From Planctomycetota bacterium (lineage in GTDB: Bacteria; Planctomycetota; GCA-002687715; DRQF01): a stretch of 64,000 nucleotides of DNA. The notes below the pieces were generated by a model that did not search any database, had not been told where the DNA came from, and saw only the letters and a list, made by a program, of their open reading frames with translations. Positions within the stretch are counted from its first letter, which is position 1. The number at the start of each line of letters is the position of its first letter. Positions 51,866 through 60,845 of this stretch are shown here, piece by piece. The stretch is from positions 1 through 64,000 of the forward strand of contig JACKGY010000013.1 in NCBI GenBank assembly GCA_020639295.1, read 5' to 3'. The position numbers and the translations under genes were made by a program.

Positions 51866-52855
51866 TCAGCGCGTCGTCGCCTCGCGGTAGACCGCTTCGA
51901 GTTCGTCGAGTTCCTGGTCGGGGTCGTGGGCCGCGCGGACGAAGGCCCGCGCGGCGGCGGCGATGGCCTCGCGGTCGGCATCGCGAAGTCGGCGCAGAAA
52001 GCTGGCCATCGCCTCGAGGCCCCGGTCGTCGTCGTCGATCAGCAGCGCCGCTTCCCGGGGTGCCGCGGCCAGCATCTCGCGATTTCCCGCCGCGCGCCGC
52101 GCGATCACCGGGCGACCGAGGGCGAGGGCTTCCAGCAGGGCATTCGAGGCCCCTTCGTGCAGCGAGGCGTTGAGCAGGAGATCGCAGTCGATCATCGCCG
52201 CGCGCGTCGCGGCGGCCTCGAGTTCGCCGAGGTAGCGTGCCCGGGGCCGGGCCGCCAGCTCCTGATCGAGCCGCGCGGCGTAGTCGGTCTCGATCACCGG
52301 CCCGGCGATCTCCAGCTCCAGCTCGATCCCCATGGTCGCGAGTCGATCGAGCCAGCGGAGGGCGTCGAGCTGGCCCTTCACCCGTCGGATGCCGCCGGCC
52401 ATCAGGGCGCGCAGGCGCCCCGGGGCCGGGGCCGGGACCGCGGCGTCGATCGGTACGCCACGGCGGACGCGCCGGAAGGGCGCGGCCTCGGGCACCGCGG
52501 CGCGCAGGCGCTCGCCGTCCTCGACGAAGGGGCCGACGATGAAGCGCGCGCGCCGGAAGACCTCGCGCGCGCGTGGATCGGGCGCGCCCCCGGGCCCGCC
52601 GTTGAGGTCGGTGCCACCGAGGCTCACCACCACCGGCAGGCCGCGGGCCGCGCAGGCCAGCGCCGCCGGGCCGCAGTGAACCGCATGATGGGCGTGGACC
52701 AGCTCGGCCCAGCCGCAGGCGTCCTCCAGGTCGCCCGGTTCGAGGCGTCGCAGCTCGTGGCCGCGGGCACGGAGCCCGCGCGCCCAGCGCGTCACCGTGA
52801 CCTGGTTGCCGCGGGCCAGGCCCTGGTCGGCGGGAGCGAGGAGGAGAAGCCTCAT
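51866..52855 (-). CDS. Family 4-type glycosyltransferase
   Basis: 329 residues with two Rossmann-like halves (GT-B fold). The N-terminal domain begins MRLLLLAPADQGLARGNQVT and VVVSLGGTDLNG. The donor-site loops are RALMAGGIRRVKGQLDALRW and, near the C-terminus, the E-x7-E region LHEGASNALLEALALGRPVIAR followed by GNREML. It transfers a sugar from a nucleotide donor to an unknown acceptor. The start overlaps the YdjC/ChbG stop by 4 bases, so it is third in a coupled unit. Confidence 0.88.
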   Translation of the reverse strand: MRLLLLAPADQGLARGNQVTVTRWARGLRARGHELRRLEPGDLEDACGWAELVHAHHAVHCGPAALACAARGLPVVVSLGGTDLNGGPGGAPDPRAREVFRRARFIVGPFVEDGERLRAAVPEAAPFRRVRRGVPIDAAVPAPAPGRLRALMAGGIRRVKGQLDALRWLDRLATMGIELELEIAGPVIETDYAARLDQELAARPRARYLGELEAAATRAAMIDCDLLLNASLHEGASNALLEALALGRPVIARRAAGNREMLAAAPREAALLIDDDDRGLEAMASFLRRLRDADREAIAAAARAFVRAAHDPDQELDELEAVYREATTR

Positions 52856-53658
52856 CCGAGCTCTCCGAAACGACAGCGACGATAGCCCCAGCGTTCGAGG
52901 CGTCGCCGCAGCTCGGGGTCGGCGAGGACGCCCAGCTCGCGCGCGCGCAGCGGACTCTCGGTGAAGGCCGAGCCGGCGCGGACCCCGGGGTGGACCATCC
53001 ACTCGCAGGCCCGACGCGGCTCGCGCTCGAGATGATCGACATCGGCGTCGCCGACCCGGACCGCGAAGAGATGGCCGACGAAGCGGGGCAGGCTGCGGCA
53101 GCCGGCGGCGGCGATCAGCGTGCGCATCCGGCCCTCGGCGAGGCGCACCTCCGGCATCGCGGGCAGGAGATCGTCGGGACACTCCGGCTCGCAGGGCACG
53201 CGCAGGTGCAGCGAGCGGCCGGCGAGAACGGCGAGGAGAGCGTCGAGCACCGGCTCGTAGCAGTGGATGTGGTTGTGGCTGTCGACGTGGTCGATGACGA
53301 CGCCGAGGTCGTCGAGGGCGCGGAGCTGCGCGGCGATCTCGGCGATCAGGTCGGCCCGGTCGAAGCGGCCGTCGGCGGCGCGCCGCCAGGCCTCGTCCTT
53401 GGGATGGTGGAAGAAGCCGGCGTCGTCGACCAGGCTCGGGACCGTCGCCAGCGGCCGACCTTCGCTGAGGTTCAGGTGGAGGCCGAGCCCGAGGCCGAGT
53501 TCCTTCGCCGCGGCGACGAAGTCCGCGGCCGTCGGGCCGGTCGCCACCACCGAGGCCGAGCTGATCAGACCGGCGCGCGCCCCTTCGAGGATCGCGGCGT
53601 CGACCTCCGGGTCGAGGCCGGCGTCGTCGGCGTTGATGACCAGCGGCGTGAAGGTCAC
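52852..53658 (-). CDS. YdjC/ChbG/HpnK-family carbohydrate deacetylase
   Basis: 268 residues from GTG 53658. Metal-binding motifs of the family: LVINADDAGLD (Asp pair), GLGLHLNLSEGRPL, IDHVDSHNHIHCYEPV (His ligands) and EWMVHPGV. Members deacetylate chito-oligosaccharides (ChbG) or acetylglucosaminyl-hopanoid (HpnK). Set between a methyltransferase and a glycosyltransferase, a lipid- or glycan-modifying role is likely. The GTG overlaps the methyltransferase stop (GTGA). Confidence 0.9.
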   Translation of the reverse strand: MTFTPLVINADDAGLDPEVDAAILEGARAGLISSASVVATGPTAADFVAAAKELGLGLGLHLNLSEGRPLATVPSLVDDAGFFHHPKDEAWRRAADGRFDRADLIAEIAAQLRALDDLGVVIDHVDSHNHIHCYEPVLDALLAVLAGRSLHLRVPCEPECPDDLLPAMPEVRLAEGRMRTLIAAAGCRSLPRFVGHLFAVRVGDADVDHLEREPRRACEWMVHPGVRAGSAFTESPLRARELGVLADPELRRRLERWGYRRCRFGELG

Positions 53659-54488
53659 GAATCGTCCGCGCGTCGCCGCGCCTCCCAGACGCAGGCCACG
53701 AGGGCCTCGTGGTCGCCGTCGCGGTGGAGGAAGGAGAGGCCCTCCTGGTGGCGCCGGCGGAAGGAGTCGAGCAGGGCTCCGTACTCGCCGCGGCCGAGGT
53801 GGCGGAGCTTCCAGCTCCGCAGCACGAGGTCGTGCCGTTCGGCCAGGCGGAGCAGGAGGCGCGGGTTCGGCAGGGAGTGGAGGAAGAAGAGCCAGCGCGC
53901 CCCGGCGCCCAGCCGCGGCCGCAGCTCGCGCTCGGCGCGCGCGAAGAGCTCGTCGCCCTCGGGGCCGCCATGCTGCGAGAGCGGCAGGAGGCTCGCGTCC
54001 CGCGCCGGCTTGTGGGGCAGGTTGGCGATCACCAGGTCGAAGCGCTCGTCCGCCCGGAGCGGCTCGCAGAGGAAGCCGAGGCGCCAGTCGATCGTGACCT
54101 CGTTGGCGACCGCGTTGCGCCGGGCGAGATCGAGGACGCGGTCGTCGACGTCGGTGCCCAGGACCCGGGCGCCGAAGAGCGCGGCCTGGATCGCCAGAAG
54201 GCCGGTGCCGCAGCCCAGCTCGAGCACCCGCTGACCGGCGAGCGAGGGCCCGAGTCCGGCCAGGACCCGGGCCACCGACATGGTGGCGTGGTCCGAGCCC
54301 AGGCCGAGGGTCTGGTCGTCGTGCTCGAGGATCGCGCGCGGGGCGAGGCCCTCGATCCGCCGGGGTCTTGGTCCGGGTCGGATCAGGTCGCCGGCGTGGT
54401 CCGGGTCGCGGGCCAGGTCGGGCGCCAGGTCGAAGGCGAGGCCCGCGGCGCTCAGGTGGGCCAGATAACGATCGAGAACTTCCCTCAT
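53655..54488 (-). CDS. SAM-dependent methyltransferase (PrmA/HemK-like)
   Basis: 277 residues. SAM motif I is VLELGCGTGLLAIQAALFGA and motif II VLGTDVDDRVLDLARRNAV. Motif IV reads FDLVIANLPHKP, an NPPY-like catalytic loop where the Pro pair is Leu-Pro-His. That loop type is common in N-methyltransferases acting on glutamine or bases, so the acceptor is uncertain. The preceding DQTLGLGSDHATMSVARVL resembles the PrmA-type substrate-side helix. First gene of the overlapping three-gene unit with the deacetylase and glycosyltransferase. Divergent from the aminotransferase gene, 67 bases away. Confidence 0.85.
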   Translation of the reverse strand: MREVLDRYLAHLSAAGLAFDLAPDLARDPDHAGDLIRPGPRPRRIEGLAPRAILEHDDQTLGLGSDHATMSVARVLAGLGPSLAGQRVLELGCGTGLLAIQAALFGARVLGTDVDDRVLDLARRNAVANEVTIDWRLGFLCEPLRADERFDLVIANLPHKPARDASLLPLSQHGGPEGDELFARAERELRPRLGAGARWLFFLHSLPNPRLLLRLAERHDLVLRSWKLRHLGRGEYGALLDSFRRRHQEGLSFLHRDGDHEALVACVWEARRRADDS

Positions 54489-54555
54489 CGGCGCTCCGCT
54501 CGGCTCGGCAGCCCTGCCCGGGTTTCATAGAGTGCAGGGTACCCGGAGAATGCGC

Positions 54556-55713
54556 ATGACGGCCCGGAAACTCCAGCCCTTCGGCACCACGATCTTCAGC
54601 GAGATGACCCGGCTCGCCATCGAGCACGGCGCGGTCAACCTGGCCCAGGGCTTCCCCGACTTCGAGGGCCCGGCCGAGCTGCGCGAGTGGGCGGTCGAGG
54701 CCCTGCGCGGCGGCGACAACCAGTACGCGCGCAGCCAGGGGCATCCCGAGCTGGTTCGCGCCGTCGCCGGTCACCAGAGCCGCCACCACGGACTCGACTA
54801 CGAGCCGATGACCGAGGTGGGCGTCTACTCCGGCGCCACCGAGGGCATCGCCGCGGCGCTGCTCGGCCTGCTCGATCCGGGCGACGAGGTGATCCTCTTC
54901 GAGCCCTATTACGACAGCTACCCCGCCTGCCTCGCGCTGGCCGGCGCCCTGCCGCGTTTCCTCACCCTGCGCTTCCCCGACTTCACGATCGACTTCGACG
55001 AGCTCGAGCGGCTGGTGGGGCCACGCACGCGCGCCATCCTGGTCAACAGCCCGCACAACCCCACCGGCAAGGTCCTGGAGGGCGAGGAGCAGGAGGCCCT
55101 GGCGCGCTTCGCCCGGGCCCACGACCTGATCGTCATCGCCGACGAGGTCTACGAGCACCTCTGGTACGAGGGCCACCGCCACCGGCCGATCGCCGCCCTC
55201 GAGGGCATGCGCGAGCGCACGCTCACCATCTCCAGCGCCGGCAAGACCTGGTCCTACACCGGCTGGAAGATCGGCTGGGCGACCGGTCCGCGCGCGCTCG
55301 TCGCCGGGGCCCAGGCGGCGCACCAGTTCCTCACCTTCGCCACCGCCACGCCGCTGCAGCGCGCCGTGGCCCGGGCGCTCGACGAGATCGGCGACGACTT
55401 CTATCGCGAGCTGCGCGCCGACTACGACGCGCGCCGCCGGCGGCTGGCCTCCGGGCTCGAGAAGGTGGGCTTCCGGCTCGCGCCCTGCGCCGGCACCTAC
55501 TTCATCACCGCCGACTTCAGCGCCCTGGACGAGGGCGACGATCGCGACTTCGCCTTGCGGCTCATCCGCGAGGCGGGCGTGGCGGCGATCCCGCCCAGCG
55601 TGTTCTACACCCGCGACCCCGAGGCCGGCCGCAAGCTGTTGCGCTTCGCCTTCTGCAAGCGCGACCAGACCATCGACGCCGCCCTCGACCGACTGGAAAG
55701 GCACTTCTCATGA
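54556..55713 (+). CDS. PLP-dependent aminotransferase (YbdL/kynurenine aminotransferase-like)
   Basis: 385 residues, fold type I, class I/II. Motifs: HGAVNLAQGFPDFEGP, DNQYARSQGHPELVRAVAGH, EPYYDSYPA, LVNSPHNPTGKVL, IADEVYEHLWYEG and the PLP-lysine in SSAGKTWSYTGWKIGW. The C-terminal RFAFCKRDQTIDAALDRL matches methionine/glutamine-preferring YbdL and kynurenine aminotransferases. These use methionine, glutamine or aromatic amino acids with a keto acid. It overlaps an omega-amidase gene by ATGA, so glutamine as amino donor is plausible. ATG 54556 is preferred over 54550 because GGAG lies 7 bases upstream. Confidence 0.93.
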   Translation: MTARKLQPFGTTIFSEMTRLAIEHGAVNLAQGFPDFEGPAELREWAVEALRGGDNQYARSQGHPELVRAVAGHQSRHHGLDYEPMTEVGVYSGATEGIAAALLGLLDPGDEVILFEPYYDSYPACLALAGALPRFLTLRFPDFTIDFDELERLVGPRTRAILVNSPHNPTGKVLEGEEQEALARFARAHDLIVIADEVYEHLWYEGHRHRPIAALEGMRERTLTISSAGKTWSYTGWKIGWATGPRALVAGAQAAHQFLTFATATPLQRAVARALDEIGDDFYRELRADYDARRRRLASGLEKVGFRLAPCAGTYFITADFSALDEGDDRDFALRLIREAGVAAIPPSVFYTRDPEAGRKLLRFAFCKRDQTIDAALDRLERHFS

Positions 55714-56510
55714 AGGTCATCGGTCTGCAATTCGACGTCGCCTGGGAAGACCCCGAGACCAACTTCGCCCGCGTCCGCGACCTGGCGCGGCGCGCGGCGG
55801 AGCAGCAGCCCGACCTCCTGGTGCTGCCCGAGATGTTCAACAGCGGCTTCACCATGCGCGCGGCCGAGATGGCGGCGCATGCCGAGGCCAGCCGCGACTT
55901 CCTCCGCGGCCTGGCCGGCGAGCTGGGCTGCGCGGTCATGGGCGGGCTGGCCGAGGCGGGCGACCGGCTCCCGGCCAACGCGGCCTGGACCTTCGCCCCG
56001 GACGGCCGGGTGCTGTCGCACTTCCGCAAGATCCACCCCTTCTCGCTGGCGGGGGAGCAGGACCACTACGAGGCCGGCGGGGCGCTCGCGCCCTTCGAGT
56101 GGGCGGGCGTCCGGGTCTGTCCCTTCATCTGCTACGACCTCCGCTTCCCGGAGCCCTTCCGCATCGCCGCCCCGGAGACCGACCTCTTCGTGGTCATCGC
56201 CCACTGGCCGGAACGGCGCTCGCTGGCCTGGAAGACCCTGCTCCGCGCCCGGGCGATCGAGAACCAGGCCTTCGTGCTGGGCGTCAACCGGGTCGGCGTC
56301 GTCGATGGCCAGATCCACAGCGGCGACAGCGCCCTGATCGACCCGATGGGGGAGATCGTGACCGTTTTGAGTCACGAGCCCGGCCTGGTGACCGGCACGG
56401 TGGCGGCGGCAACGGTTTCTTCATGCCGAGAACGCTTCAGCTTCCTTTCGGACCGGCGTCCTTCGCTGTATCTTCGGCTCTCCGAAACCCAGGGAAGCAC
56501 GGGAGTGTGA
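55710..56510 (+). CDS. Omega-amidase (YafV-like, nitrilase superfamily)
   Basis: 266 residues with the Glu-Lys-Cys triad: VLPEMFNSGFTM, FRKIHPFS and FICYDLRFPEPF. The E-M-F-x-x-G and C-Y-D-L-R-F-P blocks match YafV/Nit2 omega-amidases, which hydrolyse alpha-ketoglutaramate or alpha-ketosuccinamate, the by-products of glutamine or asparagine transaminases. Position directly after a YbdL-like aminotransferase, with an ATGA overlap, strongly supports that role. The C-terminus continues to Gly-Val at 56510, two bases before the DUF481 start. Confidence 0.92.
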   Translation: MKVIGLQFDVAWEDPETNFARVRDLARRAAEQQPDLLVLPEMFNSGFTMRAAEMAAHAEASRDFLRGLAGELGCAVMGGLAEAGDRLPANAAWTFAPDGRVLSHFRKIHPFSLAGEQDHYEAGGALAPFEWAGVRVCPFICYDLRFPEPFRIAAPETDLFVVIAHWPERRSLAWKTLLRARAIENQAFVLGVNRVGVVDGQIHSGDSALIDPMGEIVTVLSHEPGLVTGTVAAATVSSCRERFSFLSDRRPSLYLRLSETQGSTGV

Positions 56511-56512
56511 TC

Positions 56513-57547
56513 GTGAAGCGAGTCCTCGCCATCCTCGTCGTCGCGCTGGCGACGAGCGGCCTTCGGGCCCAGAACATCCAGGTCGATACGACCGACGGCA
56601 ACAGCAGCTCCGGCAAGATCGTCGGCCTCTATCGCGAGGGCCTTCGCTACCTCAGCGGTGGCGTCGAGACCGATCTGCCCTGGGCGAAGATCATGACCCT
56701 GCGCTCCGACGGCGAGGCGCTGATGACCTTCGGCGAGGACGAGCGGGTCAAGGTGCGGGTGAGCGGCATCCAGGACGGCTGGCTGGTGGTCAGCTCGGAC
56801 ATGCTCGGCTCGATGCGGATCGAGACCGGCAGCCTGCCGGCCGCGCCGGCGCCCGCCAAGGCCAAGGCCGAGAAGACCGGGCCGCTGGAGCCGAAGGACT
56901 GGAACGGTCACCTCGCCTTCAACCTGGGCCTGACCTCGGGCAACAGCGAGACCTTCCTGGCCGCGGTCGACGCCCTGGCCCAGACCCAGAGCAGCCACGA
57001 CAGCTACATGATCCGCTTCTCCGCGGTCTACGGTAAGAGCGAGGGCGAGGAGAACGCCAACGCCCAGAGCCTGCGCGGCGGCTGGCAGCACTACTACCAC
57101 GAGCATCTCTACACCTACCTGCGCGGCGAGGTCTTCCGCGACCGCATCCAGCGCATCGACTTCGGCGCGCTGCTCGACGTCGGCGTCGGTTGGGTGGTCT
57201 GGAAGGAATCCGACGACGAGTCCTTCGCGCTCGAAGGTGGTATCGGCTACCGCCACGAGACCTACGAGGACGACACCGAGTCGCGCAACGACATCACTGC
57301 TCGTGGCGCCGTGGTCTACCAGGACATCTTCTTCGAGAAGGTCGACTTCTTCTTCACCGCCGAGATGCTGGTGCCGATGAACGAGCCCTCCGCCTGGCTC
57401 GGCCGCGCCGAACTCAACTGGTCGATCCCGGTCTCCGACAACTGGGCTTTCGACAATACGGTGCGCTTCCAGTACCGCAACCAGCCCGCCCGCGACGCCG
57501 AGAGCTACGACCTCTTCGTCGGCGCCGGCCTGAAGTACAGCTTCTGA
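56513..57547 (+). CDS. DUF481 outer-membrane beta-barrel protein
   Basis: 344 residues from GTG 56513, preceded by GGGAG. Signal peptide MKRVLAILVVALATSGLRAQ. Residues about 25-105 are a beta-rich N-terminal domain, and 125-344 are DUF481: HLAFNLGLTSGNSETFLAAV, SYMIRFSAVYGKSEGE, FRDRIQRIDFGALLDVGVGW, IGYRHETYED and the barrel-closing C-terminal strand ending in Phe (LFVGAGLKYSF). DUF481 proteins include salt-induced YdiY. A -10-like TATCTT (56469-56474) within the upstream gene suggests its own promoter. A terminator follows. Confidence 0.9.
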   Translation: MKRVLAILVVALATSGLRAQNIQVDTTDGNSSSGKIVGLYREGLRYLSGGVETDLPWAKIMTLRSDGEALMTFGEDERVKVRVSGIQDGWLVVSSDMLGSMRIETGSLPAAPAPAKAKAEKTGPLEPKDWNGHLAFNLGLTSGNSETFLAAVDALAQTQSSHDSYMIRFSAVYGKSEGEENANAQSLRGGWQHYYHEHLYTYLRGEVFRDRIQRIDFGALLDVGVGWVVWKESDDESFALEGGIGYRHETYEDDTESRNDITARGAVVYQDIFFEKVDFFFTAEMLVPMNEPSAWLGRAELNWSIPVSDNWAFDNTVRFQYRNQPARDAESYDLFVGAGLKYSF

Positions 57548-57577
57548 AGCGGCAGCTGATCATCTGACCATCCGGAG

Positions 57578-57603
57578 GGGCCGCGCCACCCAGGGCGCGG
57601 CCC
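57578..57603 (+). terminator. Intrinsic terminator after the DUF481 gene
   Basis: Perfect 10-bp inverted repeat (GGGCCGCGCC at 57578-57587, GGCGCGGCCC at 57594-57603) with a 6-base loop. It is followed by TTCTTCG. It is 31 bases after the stop of the DUF481 gene and marks the end of the core-type region before the TIR block. Confidence 0.8.
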
Positions 57604-57735
57604 TTCTTCGTCGGCGACTTGCTCGACCGCGGTCTTGTCAGCCCAGGCCCGGTCGGCGATGCTCGTCCCGGGCCCGGTGGGTCGCGCGCTACCCCGAGGC
57701 GCGCGACGCGGGCGGCGGCAGACGGGCGACCAGGC

Positions 57736-60060
57736 ATGACGCGGCAACCCGAGGTCTTCATCTCCTACGCGCGGCGCGAATCCCGCGACCAGGTCGACGC
57801 GCTCCAGGCGGCGCTCGGCGGGCCGTCTCGCTGTTTCGTCGACCGGAGCAACATCGAGGCCCTGGCCGAGTTTCCGGTCGCCCTTCGCGACGCCATGTTG
57901 GGCGCGCGGGTCGTGGTCGCGGTGCTGGGTCCCGCGTACCTGAAGAGCGGCTACTGCTGGAAGGAGTGGCTGCTCGCCCTCGGTCCTTTCCTGGCGGTCC
58001 GGCGTCGACGGCTGGACGAGGCCGCGCAGAGCGATGCGCTCCGGCACGTCGTTCCGCTCCTCCAGGCCGGGGCCGGCGAAGAGAGCCGGATGCTGCTGGT
58101 CGGTCCCATGGCCGCCTGGAACCTGCCCCGGGCGGACGAGACCGCCGTCATCGCCGCCACCATCGAAGGCCTCCTGGCCGCGCGGCCGCCCACCCTCGAC
58201 GAACTCATCCGCGACCATCAGGTCGACCCGGCGCTGCGGGAGATCCTCACCGACCGGCACCACGTCGCCCAGCTCCCGCAACGGCAGGGCCGCGTGCCCT
58301 GCTATCCGATCCGTCAGGGCGACCGCCATGCCTCCATCGGCGCGGACTTCATCGGCCGGACCGACGACTTCCAGCGTCTGTTCTGGACCCTCGCCGCCGG
58401 CGCCCATGAGAATGCCGCGGCCCTCACCACCTCGGTGGTGGGGCATGGCGGTTACGGCAAGACCCGGCTCGCCCTGGAGTACCTGCATCGCCTCGGGCCT
58501 CTGCTCTACCCGGGCGGCAACATCCTGATCGATGCCTCGGGCACCGCCGAGGGCCGACCCCTCGGCGATCAGCTCCGCGAGGTCGACCGGCTCCTGCGCG
58601 ACCGCCACGCCGACCTCGGCATCCCGACGGAGGGCGACGCGCGCGACTCCCTCGCGGTCAGCCTCGCGCACGTCGGTCAGTCGCGGCCGATCCTCTGGGT
58701 GATCGACAACCTTCCCGATCAGGGGTCGGTCGGCGAGCTGGCCGACTACTGCCCGGCGGCGAAGGAGGTGGCCATCGTCATCACCACGCGCCGCGCCGTG
58801 GACTGGCCCGGCGTCAGCACGCTGGCGCTCGACGTCCTCGGCCCCGACGAGGCCGTGGCCTTGCTTAAGCGCCGGCTCGGGACGCCGGCCCGCGGGGCGC
58901 TCTCCAGGCCGGAGTGGTTGGCGCTGGCCGAGGCGGTGGGCCGGTTGCCCCTGGTCCTCGAGATCCTCAACGCCGCTCTCGTCGAGGGGCTCGACGAGCC
59001 GCGGTCGCTGCTCGACCGCATCGGTCGGGACGATCCCGCCGCCCTGGGCGACGAACTCTGCGGCGAGCTCCGCGACCTTCTGCCCGAACGCAGCCTGCGC
59101 GGCGTCGTCGAGGTCTTCCGGGTCTCGCTCGAGGGGCTCGAGGACGAAGACGCGCGTGAACTTCTCCTCCGTCTGGCCTGGCTCGCCCCGGCGACCTTGC
59201 CGGTCCCGCTGCTGAATGCCCTGGCGCCCGACCCCAAACGCCATCGTGCGGCCCTGGTCCGGCTCAATCGCTGCTCCTGGCTGCCGGCCGCGGAGGCCGC
59301 CGACGCCCGCCAGCTCCACCGCGTCCTCGCCGCCTACCTGCGCCTGGCCCAGGGCGAGGACGAGGGCCGGGAACGCCTGGTGGCGGTCGCTTCCCGGCTG
59401 CACGATCTCATGAAGTCGGACGAGGCCTGGCCAGAGCCGCCCCTCGACTTCCTGTCCCAGATCCGACCGCATCTCGAAGCCTTGATGGTTCGCGCCGAGG
59501 CCGCGGCCGACTGGGATGTCGGCGAGCCGGCCTGGGAGGCGCTCCGATTCTGGGATGCCGCCCTGCTGAACCGGGCGGGCGACCTCCTCGGCCTCTTTCC
59601 GAGCCCGGAGGACCTGATCCGCCAGCGCTCCTGGTGGCCCCTGATCGAGAGCCAGGAACTCGGTGTTCTGGCCCAGGCCTGGTTCGGCGGCGGTTGCGAG
59701 AAGGCGAGGGGTGGAAGGCGCTCTCTGGAATTACCCTCCCGACCATCGCCGGCCGCCCGCGTGCAGGCCAGGTCACGGCTGGCCTTCGAGGGACTCGAAG
59801 CGTCGGACCAGGCCGCCATCCCGCCGCCCGGCCGCCCTGGACGCGGACTTCACCCCGCCCGCTGCTGGGGCTGCAGGCTGCCCGAGAGCCGCCCCGGGCC
59901 GTCGACCCGCTCGTGCCGGCGAGCTGCTCCTGTCCACCGGAAGGCGAGGCCTTCGGCTTCCTCATGGGCAGCCCCCCGGGAGCCGCATTCGGGAAGTCCG
60001 ACGAAGGGCCGCAACGGAAGGTCAAGCTCGCTCCCTACCGGCTCGGCCGGACGCCGGTGA
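57736..60060 (+). CDS. TIR-STAND (NB-ARC-like) NTPase, 5' part of a frame-broken TIR-STAND-FGE gene
   Basis: 774 residues as read. Residues 5-150 are a TIR domain: PEVFISYARRESRDQVDAL, then SGYCWKEWLLAL, where Glu77 is in the position of the NADase catalytic Glu. A STAND ATPase follows: GADFIGRTDDFQRL, P-loop SVVGHGGYGKTRLALEYL (about 234-250), Walker B PILWVIDNLPD and VAIVITTRRAV. Helical ARC2/winged-helix segments (RGVVEVFRVSLEGLEDEDAR) follow. From about 59815 the frame becomes low-complexity Pro/Arg/Ser, while the true continuation, an FGE-like domain, runs in another frame. Such proteins are NLR-like sensors in bacterial immunity. SAM or phage triggers are unknown. Confidence 0.85.
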   Translation: MTRQPEVFISYARRESRDQVDALQAALGGPSRCFVDRSNIEALAEFPVALRDAMLGARVVVAVLGPAYLKSGYCWKEWLLALGPFLAVRRRRLDEAAQSDALRHVVPLLQAGAGEESRMLLVGPMAAWNLPRADETAVIAATIEGLLAARPPTLDELIRDHQVDPALREILTDRHHVAQLPQRQGRVPCYPIRQGDRHASIGADFIGRTDDFQRLFWTLAAGAHENAAALTTSVVGHGGYGKTRLALEYLHRLGPLLYPGGNILIDASGTAEGRPLGDQLREVDRLLRDRHADLGIPTEGDARDSLAVSLAHVGQSRPILWVIDNLPDQGSVGELADYCPAAKEVAIVITTRRAVDWPGVSTLALDVLGPDEAVALLKRRLGTPARGALSRPEWLALAEAVGRLPLVLEILNAALVEGLDEPRSLLDRIGRDDPAALGDELCGELRDLLPERSLRGVVEVFRVSLEGLEDEDARELLLRLAWLAPATLPVPLLNALAPDPKRHRAALVRLNRCSWLPAAEAADARQLHRVLAAYLRLAQGEDEGRERLVAVASRLHDLMKSDEAWPEPPLDFLSQIRPHLEALMVRAEAAADWDVGEPAWEALRFWDAALLNRAGDLLGLFPSPEDLIRQRSWWPLIESQELGVLAQAWFGGGCEKARGGRRSLELPSRPSPAARVQARSRLAFEGLEASDQAAIPPPGRPGRGLHPARCWGCRLPESRPGPSTRSCRRAAPVHRKARPSASSWAAPREPHSGSPTKGRNGRSSSLPTGSAGRR

Positions 60061-60626
60061 CCTGGAAGCAGTACCGGGCCTTCGAGCCGGAGCATAGCCC
60101 GCGCATCGCGGGCAACCTGGCGCGCGACCTGCACCCGGTCACCGAGGTCGACTGGTGGCGGGCCTGGCTCTTCTGCCGCTGGCTCGGGGGCGACCTGCCG
60201 ACCGAGGCCCAGTGGGAGGCCGCCTGTCGGGCCGGGACGACGACCGCCTACTCCTTCGGTAACGACGAAGCGGAGCTGGGCAATTACGCCTGGTACCGCG
60301 ACAATGCCCGCCGCTCGACCCAGCCGGTGGGCACGAAGCGAGCCAACCGCTGGGGTCTCCATGACCTGCATGGCAACGTCTGGGAGTGGTGCCGGGACTG
60401 GTATGGCCGCTACGAGGGCCAGGATGTCGATGATCCGAGCGGTTCCGCGGCCGGCGCCGTCCGCGTCCTTCGCGGTGGGTTCTTCTGGAACGACGCCGGC
60501 AGGTGTCGTTCCGCGTGCCGGTTCGGGTTCCTGCCCTGGGGCCGCAGCGTCGACGTCGGCTTCCGCGTGGCCCTGCCCCCGCCCCCGGATCGACCCTCGA
60601 GTCTTGACCCTCTCGATCGCCCCTGA
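59913..60626 (+). pseudogene. FGE/SUMF1-like domain, 3' part of the frame-broken TIR-STAND gene
   Basis: About 237 residues, open from at least 59634; GTG 59913 is an arbitrary left limit. It encodes a complete FGE/SUMF1-like (C-type-lectin-like) domain: EAFGFLMGSPPG, YRLGRTPVTWKQYRAF, CRWLGGDLPTEAQWEAACRA, AYSFGNDEAELGNYAWYRDN, NRWGLHDLHGNVWEWCRDWY and VRVLRGGFFWNDAGRCRSAC. No good RBS-ATG precedes it, so it is probably the detached C-terminus of the upstream TIR protein. The Cys that aligns with the second FGE active-site Cys is present (GRC), but the first position is Asn, so it is probably non-catalytic. It may be a real frameshift, recoding, or an assembly error. Confidence 0.7.
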
Positions 60627-60845
60627 CCGATCCAGTCCCTCGACTGGCGGGCCCGAAGATGGACGACTCGATCAAGCCGCCTTGACCTGCCCTGCTCGTG
60701 GCCGGCACACTGGTCGATCCCCGGCGATCCGAGAGGACCCGGTCCGACCTTCCGATCGACGTCGGCTGTCGATCGACGAATCCAGCGGCGGTCGCAGGGA
60801 CGGGGCCGTCGAGCGTTTGCGAATCGTCCAGGCCGGAGGCCATCG

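Noticed and set aside
59913..60626. The FGE-like C-terminus as a diversity-generating retroelement target
   Set aside because: The fold and the C-terminal RVLRGGFFWNDAGRC pattern resemble DGR variable regions, but I see no reverse transcriptase, no template repeat and no run of AAY codons in the window. A copy outside the window cannot be excluded.
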